Assembly: GCA_963575745.1 (NCBI GenBank)
Contig: CAUYUJ010014191.1
Coordinates: 73,885 to 108,884, forward strand
Reading direction: 5' to 3'
Origin: Prorocentrum cordatum
Taxonomy: Eukaryota > Sar > Dinophyceae > Prorocentrales > Prorocentraceae
Length of the DNA: 35,000 nucleotides
This document shows positions 21,332-30,600 of the stretch, piece by piece. The stretch's first letter is position 1, and each line of letters starts with the position of its first letter. Below the pieces are notes generated by a model. It saw only the letters and a list, made by a program, of their open reading frames with translations. It made no database searches and had not been told where the DNA came from. A program made the position numbers and the translations under genes.

Positions 21332-22223
21332 TCAAGTCCGGTCGAGGGACCTGGAGGCCGCTCGCTCCACAAGCGTAGATGGAGGGCGTGAAACAATACG
21401 GCAAGAAAACGCGCATGCAATAGAAATGGTGGATGCAAAATTCGAAACAACATTCGATCTCCACATGTATTTCAAACATGCAGTCTCCAATCGCTGCCAG
21501 GGGAAAGGCTCTTGGCGACCTACAACATGTGATAAACTCGTACCTCGCTCTTGTCCTAAGAAAGAATCGACGGCATCTGTCCATCTACGTCGCGGCCGGC
21601 CTCGGTGTCGAACTCCGGGCGGGCGCCATCGTAATATTTGTGATGGCCATGATTGCGGGTCACCAGTGGCAAGACGCGCCACAAGGCGCCACAGGAGCGA
21701 TCCATCACAACGAGCCAGTCCGACACAGGAAAATGCCTAAAGCGACGCGCACTTTTTGCTTGCAACGTCGCCCCGTTTCCTCCCAACTTTCGCTGGGATG
21801 CTTGTTGAAACTGACCATCTTGTGCAGCATTTTTGCTCGCGTCGACGCAATCCTCGACCGATGGATTGATGTCGTGGCTGTCGTTGCGAGACCGTAGACC
21901 GCGGTAGGCGTAACAACCGCGTCGAAAAGTTTCAAACGAAGGCGCAACGATATAGCTTTATTCAACAGAGCTCGGATTTTGAACCTCCGGATTGCGTGCT
22001 CCAGTCCAGCGTTGAAAAGCAGCGATGACAAAGCATCGCCTTGTTTGACTCCGCGCGTTATGTCAAACGCTGCGCTGCCATTAACGGTGCCCCATTGGGC
22101 AGTGTAGATGTCTGACAAGAGACGCACGTATTGTACATCAACTCCTTGTTCCGCCAACGCTTGGAAAAGCACGTGATGCTCCAGCCTATCGAAAGCTTTA
22201 GTGAGATCGATGCTGGCTATCAT
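21332..22223 (-). pseudogene. LINE-type reverse transcriptase remnant
   Basis: The frame 22,223-21,705 (minus) begins IASIDLTKAFDRLEHHV (reverse-transcriptase motif A with its catalytic Asp) and continues to RGVKQGDALSSLLFN (motif B). It then jumps directly to LRLKLFDAVVTPTAVYG and ESWEETGRRCKQ, which belong to the thumb/C-terminal region. The YADD motif and roughly a hundred residues around it are missing, an in-frame internal deletion. A frameshift follows. The C-terminal signature RGRPRRRWTDAVDSFL appears in the frame 21,682-21,332. The N-terminal endonuclease is absent: the upstream end stops abruptly at 22,224, where the tandem-repeat sequence resumes. It is a 5'-truncated, inactive copy of a non-LTR retrotransposon. 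Confidence 0.85.
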
Positions 22224-22486
22224 CCAGGGAAGACGTTGCGAGGATGTCTCGAGCGGGAGCGCGAATTCAGCGTATCCAGGTCACGCAGGGGGGTATCTAA
22301 CATGGCTGTCCCGAGCTGGAACCATGTGTTTTTTCATGCTCAGGCCACCCAGGGAGATCTCTGACATGATTGTCCCGAGCTGGAACCACGTATTTTTACG
22401 TGTCCAGGCCACCCAGGGGGTATCTAACATGGTTGTCCCGAGCTGGCAGCGTGTTTTTACGTGTCCAGGCCACCAACACGACGCTT
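22224..22486. repeat. Copies of the 61-65-bp tandem family
   Basis: Starts with CCAGGGAAGACGTTGCGAGG, the same sequence found in the insert at about 19,367. About three units with TATCTAACATGGTTGTCCCG and CGTGTCCAGGCCACCCAGG follow. Confidence 0.85.
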
Positions 22487-23345
22487 GTCCCCAGCACGTT
22501 CTGTAGCGCGTCCCTTTGGCACGTCCCGCGGTGCGTCCCCGTGGCACGTCCCCTGGCACGTCGCCTGGCGCGTCCCTTGGAACGTTCCGCGGCGCGTCGT
22601 CCTGGCATGTTTCCTTGTCAATTAGCTCTGGGGCAGCTACTATGCGGACTATGTGCTCAGGCAGCTCGAGCTTAAGATCCAGATCAGTTCGGTCAGGACT
22701 CGGATGCAACGGAGGACTCGATCTACAACACTATAGAGCACACTCGCGGCATGGCATATCGTAGTTCAGGACGGCGCAGCACAGCACAGCCCTCGGCACG
22801 GTACATCAAGATCGATGCACTCACTCAGCGTTGTAATTTGGCACGTTCTTTGGCACGTTCCGTGGCGCGTCCTGTGGCGAGTCCCCCTGGCACGTCGCGC
22901 GACGCGTCCCCTGGCACGTCCATTGGCACGTTCCGTAGCGCGTCCCCTTGGCACGTCCCGCGGTGGGTCTTCCTGGCACGTCCCCTGGCACGTCGCCTGG
23001 CGCGTCCCTTGGGACGTTCCGCGGCGCGTCCTCCTGGCATGTTTTCCTGTCAATCAGCTCTGGGGCAGCTACTAGTTACGTGCTCAGTCAGCTCGAGCTT
23101 AAGATCCAGATCAGTTCGGTCAGGACTCGGATGCAAAGGAGGACTCGATCGACAACGCTATAGAGCACAATCGTGGCACGGCACATGGCAATTCAGTACA
23201 GCGCTGCACAGCACAGCCCTCGGCACGGTACATCAAGATCGATACACTAAGTATTGCATTTGCCCATCGCCCAATCAGGTGTCAGTGAAACGTTGTCATG
23301 TCTTACATTTCTATATGCCTTTCAGGGTTCGTGGGTCGATCATGT
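22487..23345 (+). repeat. Dispersed 12-bp-minisatellite repeat family, locus 2
   Basis: Same two-unit-plus-tail structure as at 20,303-21,170. Unit 1 runs to about 22,840 and unit 2 from there. The tail CGCCCAATCAGGTGTC ends at TCGATCATGTTTCTCTT. Body words are nearly identical to locus 1, with a 6-10-base variable segment after CAGCTACTA. Confidence 0.8.
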
Positions 23346-23940
23346 TTCTCTTCCTCCTCGTCATCCTCATCCTCCGCTTCGTTCCTCCTGCGTGCCCTCT
23401 TCTATGTCTTCCTCATTATCCTCGTGCTTGTCTTACTAGTCGTCGTCCTCCTGCTCCCCTCGCTGCGCTCCCTGTCATCCACGCTGCCATCCTCGTCATC
23501 CGCCGCCTTGTCGTCGCCATCCTGTTTTTGCCGGAAAGGGATCGCCGCCGACTCCAGCGCATTGAAACATCATATTCTGATATTTTTCCTCCGGAAAGTG
23601 CTCGGGCTCAGGGATCTTTCAATATTGTAATTCCCCTGGTGCCATGCTTGAAGGAGGCTGGCGGATTTCCGTTAGATAAACTGCGAGGTAAAGTCCAATT
23701 CGTCGTGGGATCAATGCGTTTCGCGCGTGCCAGCTCGAGGAAAGTGCGCCCCCCATCTCAGATCCTCGATACATAACGGAGTCTGCAGACACCCGTTTTC
23801 TTTCGGTTAAAAAAAGTACGGGGCATTTTCAGCAGAATCCTTAAGAAAAACTAAGGTTTGGAGCCCCGACCAGGATCTCAAACAAGTGAGAATGTTTTTT
23901 TTTTTTGCGTGTCCCCTCGAGTATGGCGCGTCTTGCGCGC
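23346..23940. other. Stretch without a recognisable gene
   Basis: Pyrimidine-rich CTCCTCGTCATC-type sequence (23,346-23,525), then unique sequence, then a copy of the GAGGTAAAGTCC word (about 23,690) and a T14 run near 23,896. No coding signal. Confidence 0.45.
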
Positions 23941-24024
23941 AGAAATTCTGGGGATGTCTCGAGCGAAACGCTCGTTTTGCAAAATTTGACAGGCCTGGGC
24001 GCTCCAGGATGCCCAGGGTGTTCT

Positions 24025-24385
24025 GGGAGCACGAATCCAGCGTAATTTACGAGGAATCGCGGCTTTGGGAGCGCAAATCCCGAGTAATTTACAAGGGCTC
24101 GGGGCCCTGGGAGCGCGGATCCATTGTAATTTACTAGGGATCGTGGCCTTGGGAGTGCCGGGGTTGCGTAATTTACGAGGGGGTGCGGCTTTGGGTGTGC
24201 AAATCCATTGTAATGTATCAAGGATCGCGGCTTTGGGAGCGCAGATCCCGTGTAAATTCTAAAGATTGCGGCCTTGGGAGCGCGGGTGCCGCGTCATTTA
24301 GGAGGGATCGTGGCGCTGGGAGCGCGGGCGCCACGTAATTCACGAGGGATCGTGGCCCTGGGAGCGCGGATGTCGTATAATTCAG
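24025..24385. repeat. 42-bp tandem repeat, nine copies
   Basis: Units contain GGGAGCGCGAATCC, GTAATTTACGAGG and ATCGCGGCTTTG. The GGGAGC word starts at 24,025, 24,067, 24,109, 24,151, 24,193, 24,235, 24,276, 24,318 and 24,360, a period of 42 with one 41. As 42 is a multiple of three, the minus strand reads a repeated 14-residue peptide; I regard this as incidental. The array is bracketed by GATGTCTCGAGCGAAACG (23,953) and ACGTCTCGAGCGAAACAG (24,398). Confidence 0.93.
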
Positions 24386-24425
24386 AATTTGCTGAAGACG
24401 TCTCGAGCGAAACAGTTGTCTTGCG

Positions 24426-24426
<1 letters not shown>

Positions 24427-24490
<64 letters not shown>

Positions 24491-24492
24491 TG

Positions 24493-24577
<85 letters not shown>

Positions 24578-24596
24578 ATATATATATATATATATT
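24427..24596. repeat. AT / GTAT microsatellite
   Basis: About 170 bases of TA dinucleotides with a GTAT block (about 24,462-24,492). Self-complementary throughout. Confidence 0.97.
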
Positions 24597-24600
24597 GCTC

Positions 24601-25214
24601 CTCTCCTGGGGACCAGAACTCAGAGGATGTCTCAGGTGAAGCGATTGTTTTCACGTGCCCAGATCTTGAGGATGTCTCGAGCGAGACGCTTGGTTTCACG
24701 CGTCCAGATTGCCCAGGCAGATGTCTAGAATGAGGATGTGTTGAGGATGTCTCGAGCGAAACGCTTGTTTCCACGTGTCCAGGTCGCCCAGGCGGATGTA
24801 CAGTGTTGAGGATGTGTTGAGGATGTGTCGAGCGAGACGCTTTGTTCACGTGTCCAGGTCGCCCAGGCAGATGTCTAGCATGAGGAGGTGTTGAGAACGT
24901 GTCGAGCGAGACGCGTGTTTTCACGTGTCCAGGTCGCCCAGGCGGATGTCTAACATAAGGATGTGTTGAGGATGTGTCGAGCGAGACGCTTGGTTTCACG
25001 TGTCCAGGTCACTTAGGCGGACGTCTAACATGAAGATGTGTTGAGGATGTCTCGAGCGAACCACTTGTTTTCACGTGTCCAGGTCGCCCAGGCGGATGTC
25101 AAGCATGAGGATCTGTTGAGGATGTGTTTAGCGAAGCGCTTGTTTTCACGTGTCCAGGTCGGCCAGGCGGATGTCTAGGATGAGGATTTGGGCAGGATGT
25201 CTCGAGTGAAACGC
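24601..25214. repeat. 75-bp tandem repeat, about eight copies
   Basis: Units contain GAGGATGTGTTGAGGATGT, CTCGAGCGAAACGCTTG and TTTTCACGTGTCCAGGTCG. CGAGCG starts at 24,678, 24,753, 24,829, 24,903, 24,978, 25,053 and so on (74-76 apart). It shares words with the 61-65-bp family. Confidence 0.92.
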
Positions 25215-25508
25215 TTGCCCCCAGCACGTTCCGTAGCGCGTCCCCTTGGCAAGCCCCCCAGTGCGTCCCCATGGCACGTCCCTTGGCACGTCGCCTGGCG
25301 CGTCCTTTGGGACGTTCCGCGGCGCGTCCTCCTGGCATGCCCCCCTGTCAATGAGCTCTGGAGCAGCTACTATGTGCCCAGGCAGCTCGAGCTTAAGGTC
25401 CAGATCAGTGCGGTCAGTGCTCGGATGCAAAGGAGGACTCAACCCACAACGCTATAGAGCACAATCGCGGCATGGCACGTCACAATTCAACACGGCGCAG
25501 CACAGCAC
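25215..25508 (+). repeat. Dispersed 12-bp-minisatellite repeat family, locus 3, left part
   Basis: First unit of the third locus. It runs through the minisatellite, the TCTGGAGCAGCTACTATGTG body and CTATAGAGCACAATCG, and breaks off at CACGGCGCAGCACAGCAC (25,508). The missing continuation (AGCC...CACGATACATCAAG) is found at 30,680, on the other side of the retroelement. Confidence 0.85.
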
Positions 25509-25572
25509 TGTTTCTGCGTGGCAGGGTTTTGCTAAGAGTTTTATTTCTATCGCCGTAATGTTGCTCAAGCTA
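25509..25572 (+). repeat. Split direct repeat A1 (left end of the retroelement)
   Basis: Begins TGTTTCTGCGTGGCAGGG and ends CCGTAATGTTGCTCAAGCTA. About 92 percent identical to A2 at 30,495-30,558. Confidence 0.92.
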
Positions 25573-25624
25573 GAAGCCCTAGCAAGCTTGCGGGGACCGC
25601 CACAAGCAGTACGATTGCCGCCTT

Positions 25625-27270
25625 GTGCCTGGCAGCTGGCGGGCTGCTCCACCCTGCCAACTGGATTGGCGACGGGTGGTGTGCGGGCGGTCTCGTTGGG
25701 TTCATCTGGACGTCCATCACCACCAGCACGACCGAGGCCAGCGTGACCTGGGCGGCCGTCTACGCTCCGCTCCTCTGCCCGCCGCCCGTGGCCTTGAGTA
25801 TCCACACGACGGGCTGGAGAGCTCCCACGTCCTGGGCGAGGGCGCGGCGGGATCGCCGATGGAGATCCCCAGCTGGCTGCTGCTGCTGGTGCTCGGCGGC
25901 GGGGAGGCTGTCTACACGCCATGGGGCGGCTTCTACGTGGAGCAGGAGACCGACTACCACAGCCCGGCCTCGCTCACAGGGCGGAAGGGTTCCCCGACGG
26001 GCGTCCCTTCGGCGGTGGCGTTCAGCCGGGCCCTGGAGCCGGACGACGAGGCTGAGCTGGTCACGAGGGGGCGCACCGAGGCCGCCGTGATGACGGGGGG
26101 TGACGGGCCCGATCCCAGCGTGCCCGAGTCGGTGGACTGGAGGGGTGGCCGGCTGGACCATCCAGCCTACTCCCCGGGGCAGGCGCCCCGCCTCATTGCC
26201 TCGGGCCGCCGGCTCCGAGGCAAGCAAGCCATGTCCTTCCTCGTCGGTGACGCCGATGGCGCGGGGGCTGCTCTCGTGCCAGCGTCGGAGCCAGGCGGCG
26301 GCACGCCCACGCCTCTGCCGGAGGCTGCCGATGGGTACGGCTGGCTGTGCGGCGATCTGGCCTGCTGGGACGGGGGTTTTGCCTTCGGCACCGAGCTGCG
26401 CCCTGGCCAGCCACCTCGTGTCGGACTGAGTGGGCCGGGCGAATGCGGCATCGCCGTTGGCCGCAGCGGAAGACATCACCCAGTGGAGCTCGTTGAGCTC
26501 GGCCGCATGTCGGAGTGGCGCGGGGCCAAGCTGCCGGGGGCCTCCAGGCTCCGAGGCGTCGGCGACCTGCTCGGGAAGAGGGCGCTCGGCTACGAGCCAC
26601 CTCGCCCGTCCGCGCTGGCTCCCTCCGCGGCCCGAGCCGAGGCGGCCGAGGTCGACGACCTCCGTGTGCGCTGGATCGACTACGACGACGCGGGGGTCAG
26701 GTACAAGGGGCGGAAGAAGGTGCTGCAGGAGGCCACTCAGGAGAGCGCCCAGACGGCTGGGCTCAGAGGGCCCCCGGTGTGCCTCCCCGTGGGTGGGAAG
26801 TTCCACAGGCACGGCAGGGCGCCCAAGGTCTGGTTCGCGGAGTGGGCTCGCGGGACGGGCATCTCGCGCGAGGACCGGGCCTGGCCTGAGGTTGAGTGTC
26901 TCATCGAGTGTCTCTGGCTGGTCGGCAGCGACGACCAGCTGAACGTGGACGCCGCCGCGGCCCTGGATGCGGTCGCCCGGCGTCTGCTGCAGCACGTGGA
27001 GGCCTACGCGGGGAAGTGGGCAATCCCCACTGGAGCGCGGCCAAGCACTTCAGCGCCACCTCCTCGGCCCTGGACCTCGTCTCCAGGGGATGTGCATGTG
27101 CGCCGCGCGGCAGGCCAAGGACGAGCTGGAGCCGAGGAGTCTCCGGGCCCACGCCCTCGCGCCCAACTCGGGGGTCGCCCCGGGTGCCGACGCCGCGGCC
27201 ACCGCCGCCCTCACGGGGGTTTGCCCCCCGCAGGCTGAGGGCGACCAGGCCGGCGGAGACAGAGCAGGAG
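25625..27270 (+). pseudogene. Gag-like N-terminal region of the retroelement, frameshifted
   Basis: The frame is open from 25,625 to 27,238. The first convincing internal Met is at 25,859 (MEIPSWLLLLVLGGGEAVYT); upstream residues may not be coding. The most characteristic part is about 26,670-27,000: VRWIDYDDAGVRYKGRKKVL, then WFAEWARGTGISREDRAWPE, then SDDQLNVDAAAALDAVARRL and LLQHVEAY. This matches, from memory, the conserved region that precedes the reverse transcriptase in a large dinoflagellate retroelement family. Just after AYAG the frame is lost. Family-like sequence continues in a second frame (NPHWSAAKHFSATSSALDLV, about 27,018-27,078) and a third (MCMCAARQAKDELE, about 27,090-27,130), before a Gly/Ala/Pro-rich linker. 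It probably acts as a capsid or RNA-binding protein, but I see no zinc knuckle. Confidence 0.6.
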
Positions 27271-27322
27271 AAGGTAGGGGCAGAGGCGGCCGCGGGCGGG
27301 GCGCGCGGCCGCCGGCCACGCG

Positions 27323-27960
27323 ATGCTGGACGCCCAGGGCGACGACGGCCCGACCGTCGCCCGCGAACCCCACAGGGCGCGTGCCTGTGACGTGGCCGAG
27401 GTCGGGCGCGTGCCTGAGTTCAGCCGCTGCCGCCTGGGCGGCACCCGAGCCCGAGAGCACGCCTTCGAGGTTGCCGGCTTCAAGGTGGACCCTGAGAGCG
27501 GCGACGTGGAGCGCGACTTCCTGGGCTGGCCCGCGCGGCTCGACAGGGAGGCGAGGGAGATTCTGGAGGCGGCGCGGTGGGAACACAATGAGGATTTTGC
27601 TGAGGTGCCCAGCCGCCTCCTTGCCGGCGACCGCTGGCACACTATTCTCGCTGATCGCTGGTTGCATGCCGACGACATTTTGCGCCTTGAAGCCAGGGCT
27701 GTGGTCAAGGCTGGAGCTCGCGCCCTGCGCGTGGGGACCGTGAAAAACTGTCGGGTCCTGCTGCTCGGTGATATATCTGGCCATCACGCTCTGTTTTGCT
27801 CGGGGGAGGTCGAGAGATTACAGGGTGCTTGTGCAACTAAGGCGACTCTTTAGTTTGGCCCTCGCTCGGAATGTCCGACTCTATCTCCGATGGATCCCCA
27901 GTGAGTTCAATTCTGGGGACGAGGGTAGCCGCATTTGCGATGCCTTGTATGATGCTGAGA
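27323..27960 (+). pseudogene. RNase H domain of the retroelement, frameshifted
   Basis: Frame 27,323-27,853 reads LDAQGDDGPTVARE (possible first catalytic Asp), CDVAEVGRVPEFSR, ILADRWLHADDILRLEARA (conserved Glu in LEARA) and RVLLLGD (conserved Asp). Directly after that Asp the bases ATAT occur where a three-base codon is expected. The domain then continues in the other frame from about 27,775: LCFARGRSRDYRVLVQLRRL, VRLYLRWIPSEFNSGDEGSR. The last motif corresponds to the N-x-A-D-x-x-SR signature with the final catalytic Asp. One inserted base therefore splits an otherwise well-preserved RNase H. The gene would process the RNA strand during reverse transcription. GC content at third positions is lower here than in the gag and recombinase parts. 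Confidence 0.7.
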
Positions 27961-28143
27961 AGACCCTCGTTTCTCATCTGGGCACCGAGCTGCCACGCAC
28001 GGAGCCCAAGCCGGATGTCAGTCTGGCCGATCCCTCCCCCGCCTCGGACCTCCTCCTTAGCCATTTGGGCTCTGGATCTTTTCCCCGGACCGACCCTGTT
28101 TCCGCGCCGAGTCTCAGCCAGACCGATGCCGTGAGGGCGACGG

Positions 28144-29502
28144 ATGGACCAGCGCCGGTGGCTGCCGTCGGCCCCCGGCCGCCCTCCGGGCGGACGTCCG
28201 CCCGCGTCGTCGGCCCTTGCGCGCAGTCGCTGCTGGACTGCATCCCTTGCTCGGCCGAGCTCGGAGGGACAGGCGACCCGCGTGTGCACCCCTACCCTGG
28301 AACGGGGTCTGACCAGCCGCCTGACGACGTGCAGCCACTTTCTGGAGCAAGGCTGGCCCGGGCTTCGCGCGGGCCCCGCTCGAGCGCGGGCGACGGAGGC
28401 TTTCCTGGTGCAGGTGGCGGACGAGATCCCAGACAGGCTGGCCGGGGCGCCAGGCCCGGCCGGCCGAGACGCCCCCGCGGGCGTCGAGGGAGAGGACGGC
28501 AGCGAGAGCGACGACTCCTCGGACCCCGAGGAGAGGGCGGCGACGGCGGCCCGCCAGAGGGCCCTGGGGCGGCGCGGGAAGAACCACGTGCACCCGCGCC
28601 TCAGTGCCCTGATGGGCGCAGCCCTTCTGGGCGCGCGGCCGACACCGCTGGAAGCTCGGTCCGTGACCGAGACAGCTGCTGCCCAGTGCCGCCAGCGCGT
28701 GATCGCCTTCTTGAGCTGGGGCCCCTTCTCAGAGACGGTGGAGGGCCCCGCGCGTCGGGGCGTCGCCCTGACCGACCTCGCGAACCACGAGTTCGAGCAG
28801 GATCACAAGAACTGGAGGGCGGAGAGGCTCCTGGCGGGCATCATCTCTCACTCGCCGCGCTGCAAGAAGATCGGCTACGACAAGCCGCGGCGCACCCTGC
28901 GCGCGCTGAAGGGGTGGTGCAGGGGATCGCCATCTCGCTTGAGAAGGCCCTTGACCGTGGGCATGTGGGTGTCCATTGCGGTGGAGATCGCGATTCTGGG
29001 TTTCCTGATGGCCACAGTACTGACCCTGACCATGGTGGAGAGGTAGCTGCGCCCTGGAGAGATGCTGGCCCTGACGCCGGCCTTTTTCCGGCCACCCGCC
29101 CACGGCGGGGTGGCCACGGGGGTCCTCCCGCTCTTCCCACAGGAGTCCAGCCTGCTGTCCAAGACCGTCGAGAGCGACGACAGCATCCCCCTGGACTCGA
29201 AGCGAGTCGGCTGGATGGACGCGATCTTCCGGGCGCTCTCAAAGCGCCCCCAGGGCTCGGAGCGCCTCCTGGACTGGAACTACTGCGAGTCCGCGAGCGT
29301 CCTCAGGCGCGTTGCCGACAACCTGAACGGGGCAGTGGTGCAATATCGGGGGCTTCACACGGGGGCCAGCGCCGACCGCGCCGAGAGCCTCAGAACCCAG
29401 GAGCAGGTGATGAAGCGCGAGAAGCGGCAGGCTGTTCGAGCGTCCACCAGGCGTGGCGGGAGCTGGTCGCCGAGGGCCAGGGCCATGTCTGTCTCTGCCT
29501 GA
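28144..29502 (+). pseudogene. Tyrosine recombinase (phage-integrase-like) of the retroelement, broken
   Basis: One frame is open from 28,144 to a TAG at 29,044-29,046 and again to 29,502. The start is uncertain; a proline/arginine-rich linker comes first. An N-terminal core-binding-like part includes LEARSVTETAAAQCRQRVIA and RKKIGYDK-like residues (CKKIGYDKPRRTLRALKGW, about 28,861-28,920). A hydrophobic helix follows (MWVSIAVEIAILGFLM). The catalytic part starts after the TAG with LRPGEMLAL (first Arg of the R-H-R-Y set; family members have an aromatic residue where the TAG is), then LFPQESSLLSKT, then YRGLHTGASADRAESLR (box with His at 29,356). A frameshift near 29,420 moves the rest to SSVHQAWRELVAE. 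The nucleophilic Tyr expected after SV is not visible. It would have inserted the circular cDNA of the element. Confidence 0.65.
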
Positions 29503-30364
29503 GGATGATCGAAGGGATTTTCCCACGCGGGGACGCGGCGCCCGAGCCTCCGCGCCTCAGGCGCGGAGCGGAGCCCGTTTCCAGGCGCGCCAGGCGCTCT
29601 TGACGGCCCCGAGAAGGTATGTCCTCGATCTTTTCGGCGGCGGCGGCGGGCTTCGCCGGGCCGCCGCCCGCTGGGGCCTGCCCGTAGTCAGTTTGGACTT
29701 ACGGAGCGCCCCAGATCAAGATCTGACAGCCGAAGTAAATATATTGTTGATTCTCAGACATCTTGCTGACAGCAGGGTGGTGGCCGTGATGATGGCACCG
29801 CCGTGCGCCACTTTCTCAGTCGCGCGCATCAGATACCCTGTGCGCGACGCCTTGCAAGTGCGAGGCCTGCCCGATCTGTCCCCCATCGATGCGTATAAAG
29901 TAAAGGTTGGGAACGCTTGCCTAGATACCTGCATGCTTGTTTTGCGGGCGTGCCGAAAGCACGGTATTCCTTGTGCCCTCGAGAACCCGCAGACTTCTAG
30001 GCTGTGGTCTGATCCGTCGCTGAATCGAGCTATGCCGAACCTTGAGAGGGTGACCATCCATCAGTGCGCCTTCGGAACCAGATATCGTAAGGCAACCGAT
30101 CTTCTTTTCCGGAACGTGTCTGATTTAGATTTGCTGAAGTCAGAATCCTGGAGATACCGCTGTAGCGGGAAGTACGGGCTTTGCAGTTTTAGGTTGAACA
30201 AGAAGCACCTTACCCTTGAGGGTAGCTCAATGACGAGCAAAGCTGCTGCTTGCCCTACCAGGCTTGGTAATTTTCTGGTCAACGCCCTCCTTCAAGGTCA
30301 TGTCCGACGCCACTCCGCCGGCCCAGGGTCTTGTCCCCGTGGGGTCCGAGCCCCAGTTATTTAA
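29453..30364 (+). CDS. Cytosine-C5 DNA methyltransferase-like domain of the retroelement
   Basis: Continuous 303-codon frame. Family similarity starts at about residue 56. Motif I for S-adenosylmethionine binding is VLDLFGGGGGLRRA (57-70), with an acidic residue in LDLRSAP (81-87). Motif IV is MMAPPCATFS, with the catalytic Cys at residue 118 (codon 29,804). ALENPQTSRLW (175-185) is the ENV/ENP motif. CAFGTRYRKATDLL (205-218) resembles motif VIII, and PTRLGNFLVNALL (268-280) resembles motif X. There is little room for a target-recognition domain between VIII and X. The first 50 residues overlap the recombinase C-terminus in another frame, so the real protein may start later or be made as part of a polyprotein by frameshift. 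Codons are visibly less GC-rich than in gag or recombinase. It would methylate cytosine in DNA; the target is unknown. Capture of cytosine methyltransferases by dinoflagellate retrotransposons has been reported. Confidence 0.75.
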   Translation: MAGAGRRGPGPCLSLPEDDRRDFPTRGRGARASAPQARSGARFQARQALLTAPRRYVLDLFGGGGGLRRAAARWGLPVVSLDLRSAPDQDLTAEVNILLILRHLADSRVVAVMMAPPCATFSVARIRYPVRDALQVRGLPDLSPIDAYKVKVGNACLDTCMLVLRACRKHGIPCALENPQTSRLWSDPSLNRAMPNLERVTIHQCAFGTRYRKATDLLFRNVSDLDLLKSESWRYRCSGKYGLCSFRLNKKHLTLEGSSMTSKAAACPTRLGNFLVNALLQGHVRRHSAGPGSCPRGVRAPVI

Positions 30365-30415
30365 CACAGGGGCCTGCCGCTGCGCTGTGAACTTCCGTAG
30401 TTACGAAAGAATTTA

Positions 30416-30494
30416 GATCTTTAAGCCAAGCCTTCCTAGCATATGCATCGGCCAGCTCTGCCATCAAACGTTCACCGTTGCAAAAAGAGTAGCA
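30416..30494 (+). repeat. Split direct repeat B1
   Basis: Begins GATCTTTAAGCCAAGCC, contains CTCTGCCATCAAACGTTCAC and ends AGAGTAGCA, directly abutting A2. Same length (79 bases) as B2, seven differences. Confidence 0.92.
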
Positions 30495-30558
30495 TGTTTC
30501 TGCGTGTCAGGGGATTGCTAAGAGTTTTACTTCTGTCGCCGTAATGTTGCTCAAGCTA
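30495..30558 (+). repeat. Split direct repeat A2
   Basis: Begins TGTTTCTGCGTGTCAGGGG and ends GTAATGTTGCTCAAGCTA. Copy of A1. The B1/A2 junction (GTAGCA|TGTTTC) is what the junction of a circular intermediate would look like. Confidence 0.92.
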
Positions 30559-30600
30559 CCCCCCCGACCTCACCCGCCTGAGCGCTCCCTGTGGGAGTTG

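Noticed and set aside
18781-25214. Possible CRISPR array among regular repeats
   Set aside because: The 42-, 61-65- and 75-bp units are contiguous tandem repeats without unique spacers, and the host appears eukaryotic.
20891-25460. Recurring peptide similar to LKIQISSVRTRMQRRTRSTTL in several plus-strand frames
   Set aside because: It is the translation of the conserved body of the dispersed repeat. Frames around it differ between copies, so nucleotide rather than protein conservation explains it.
25625-25858. N-terminal 78 codons of the gag-like frame as part of the protein
   Set aside because: Composition (His/Arg/Gly clusters) differs from the rest, and a better start exists at 25,859.
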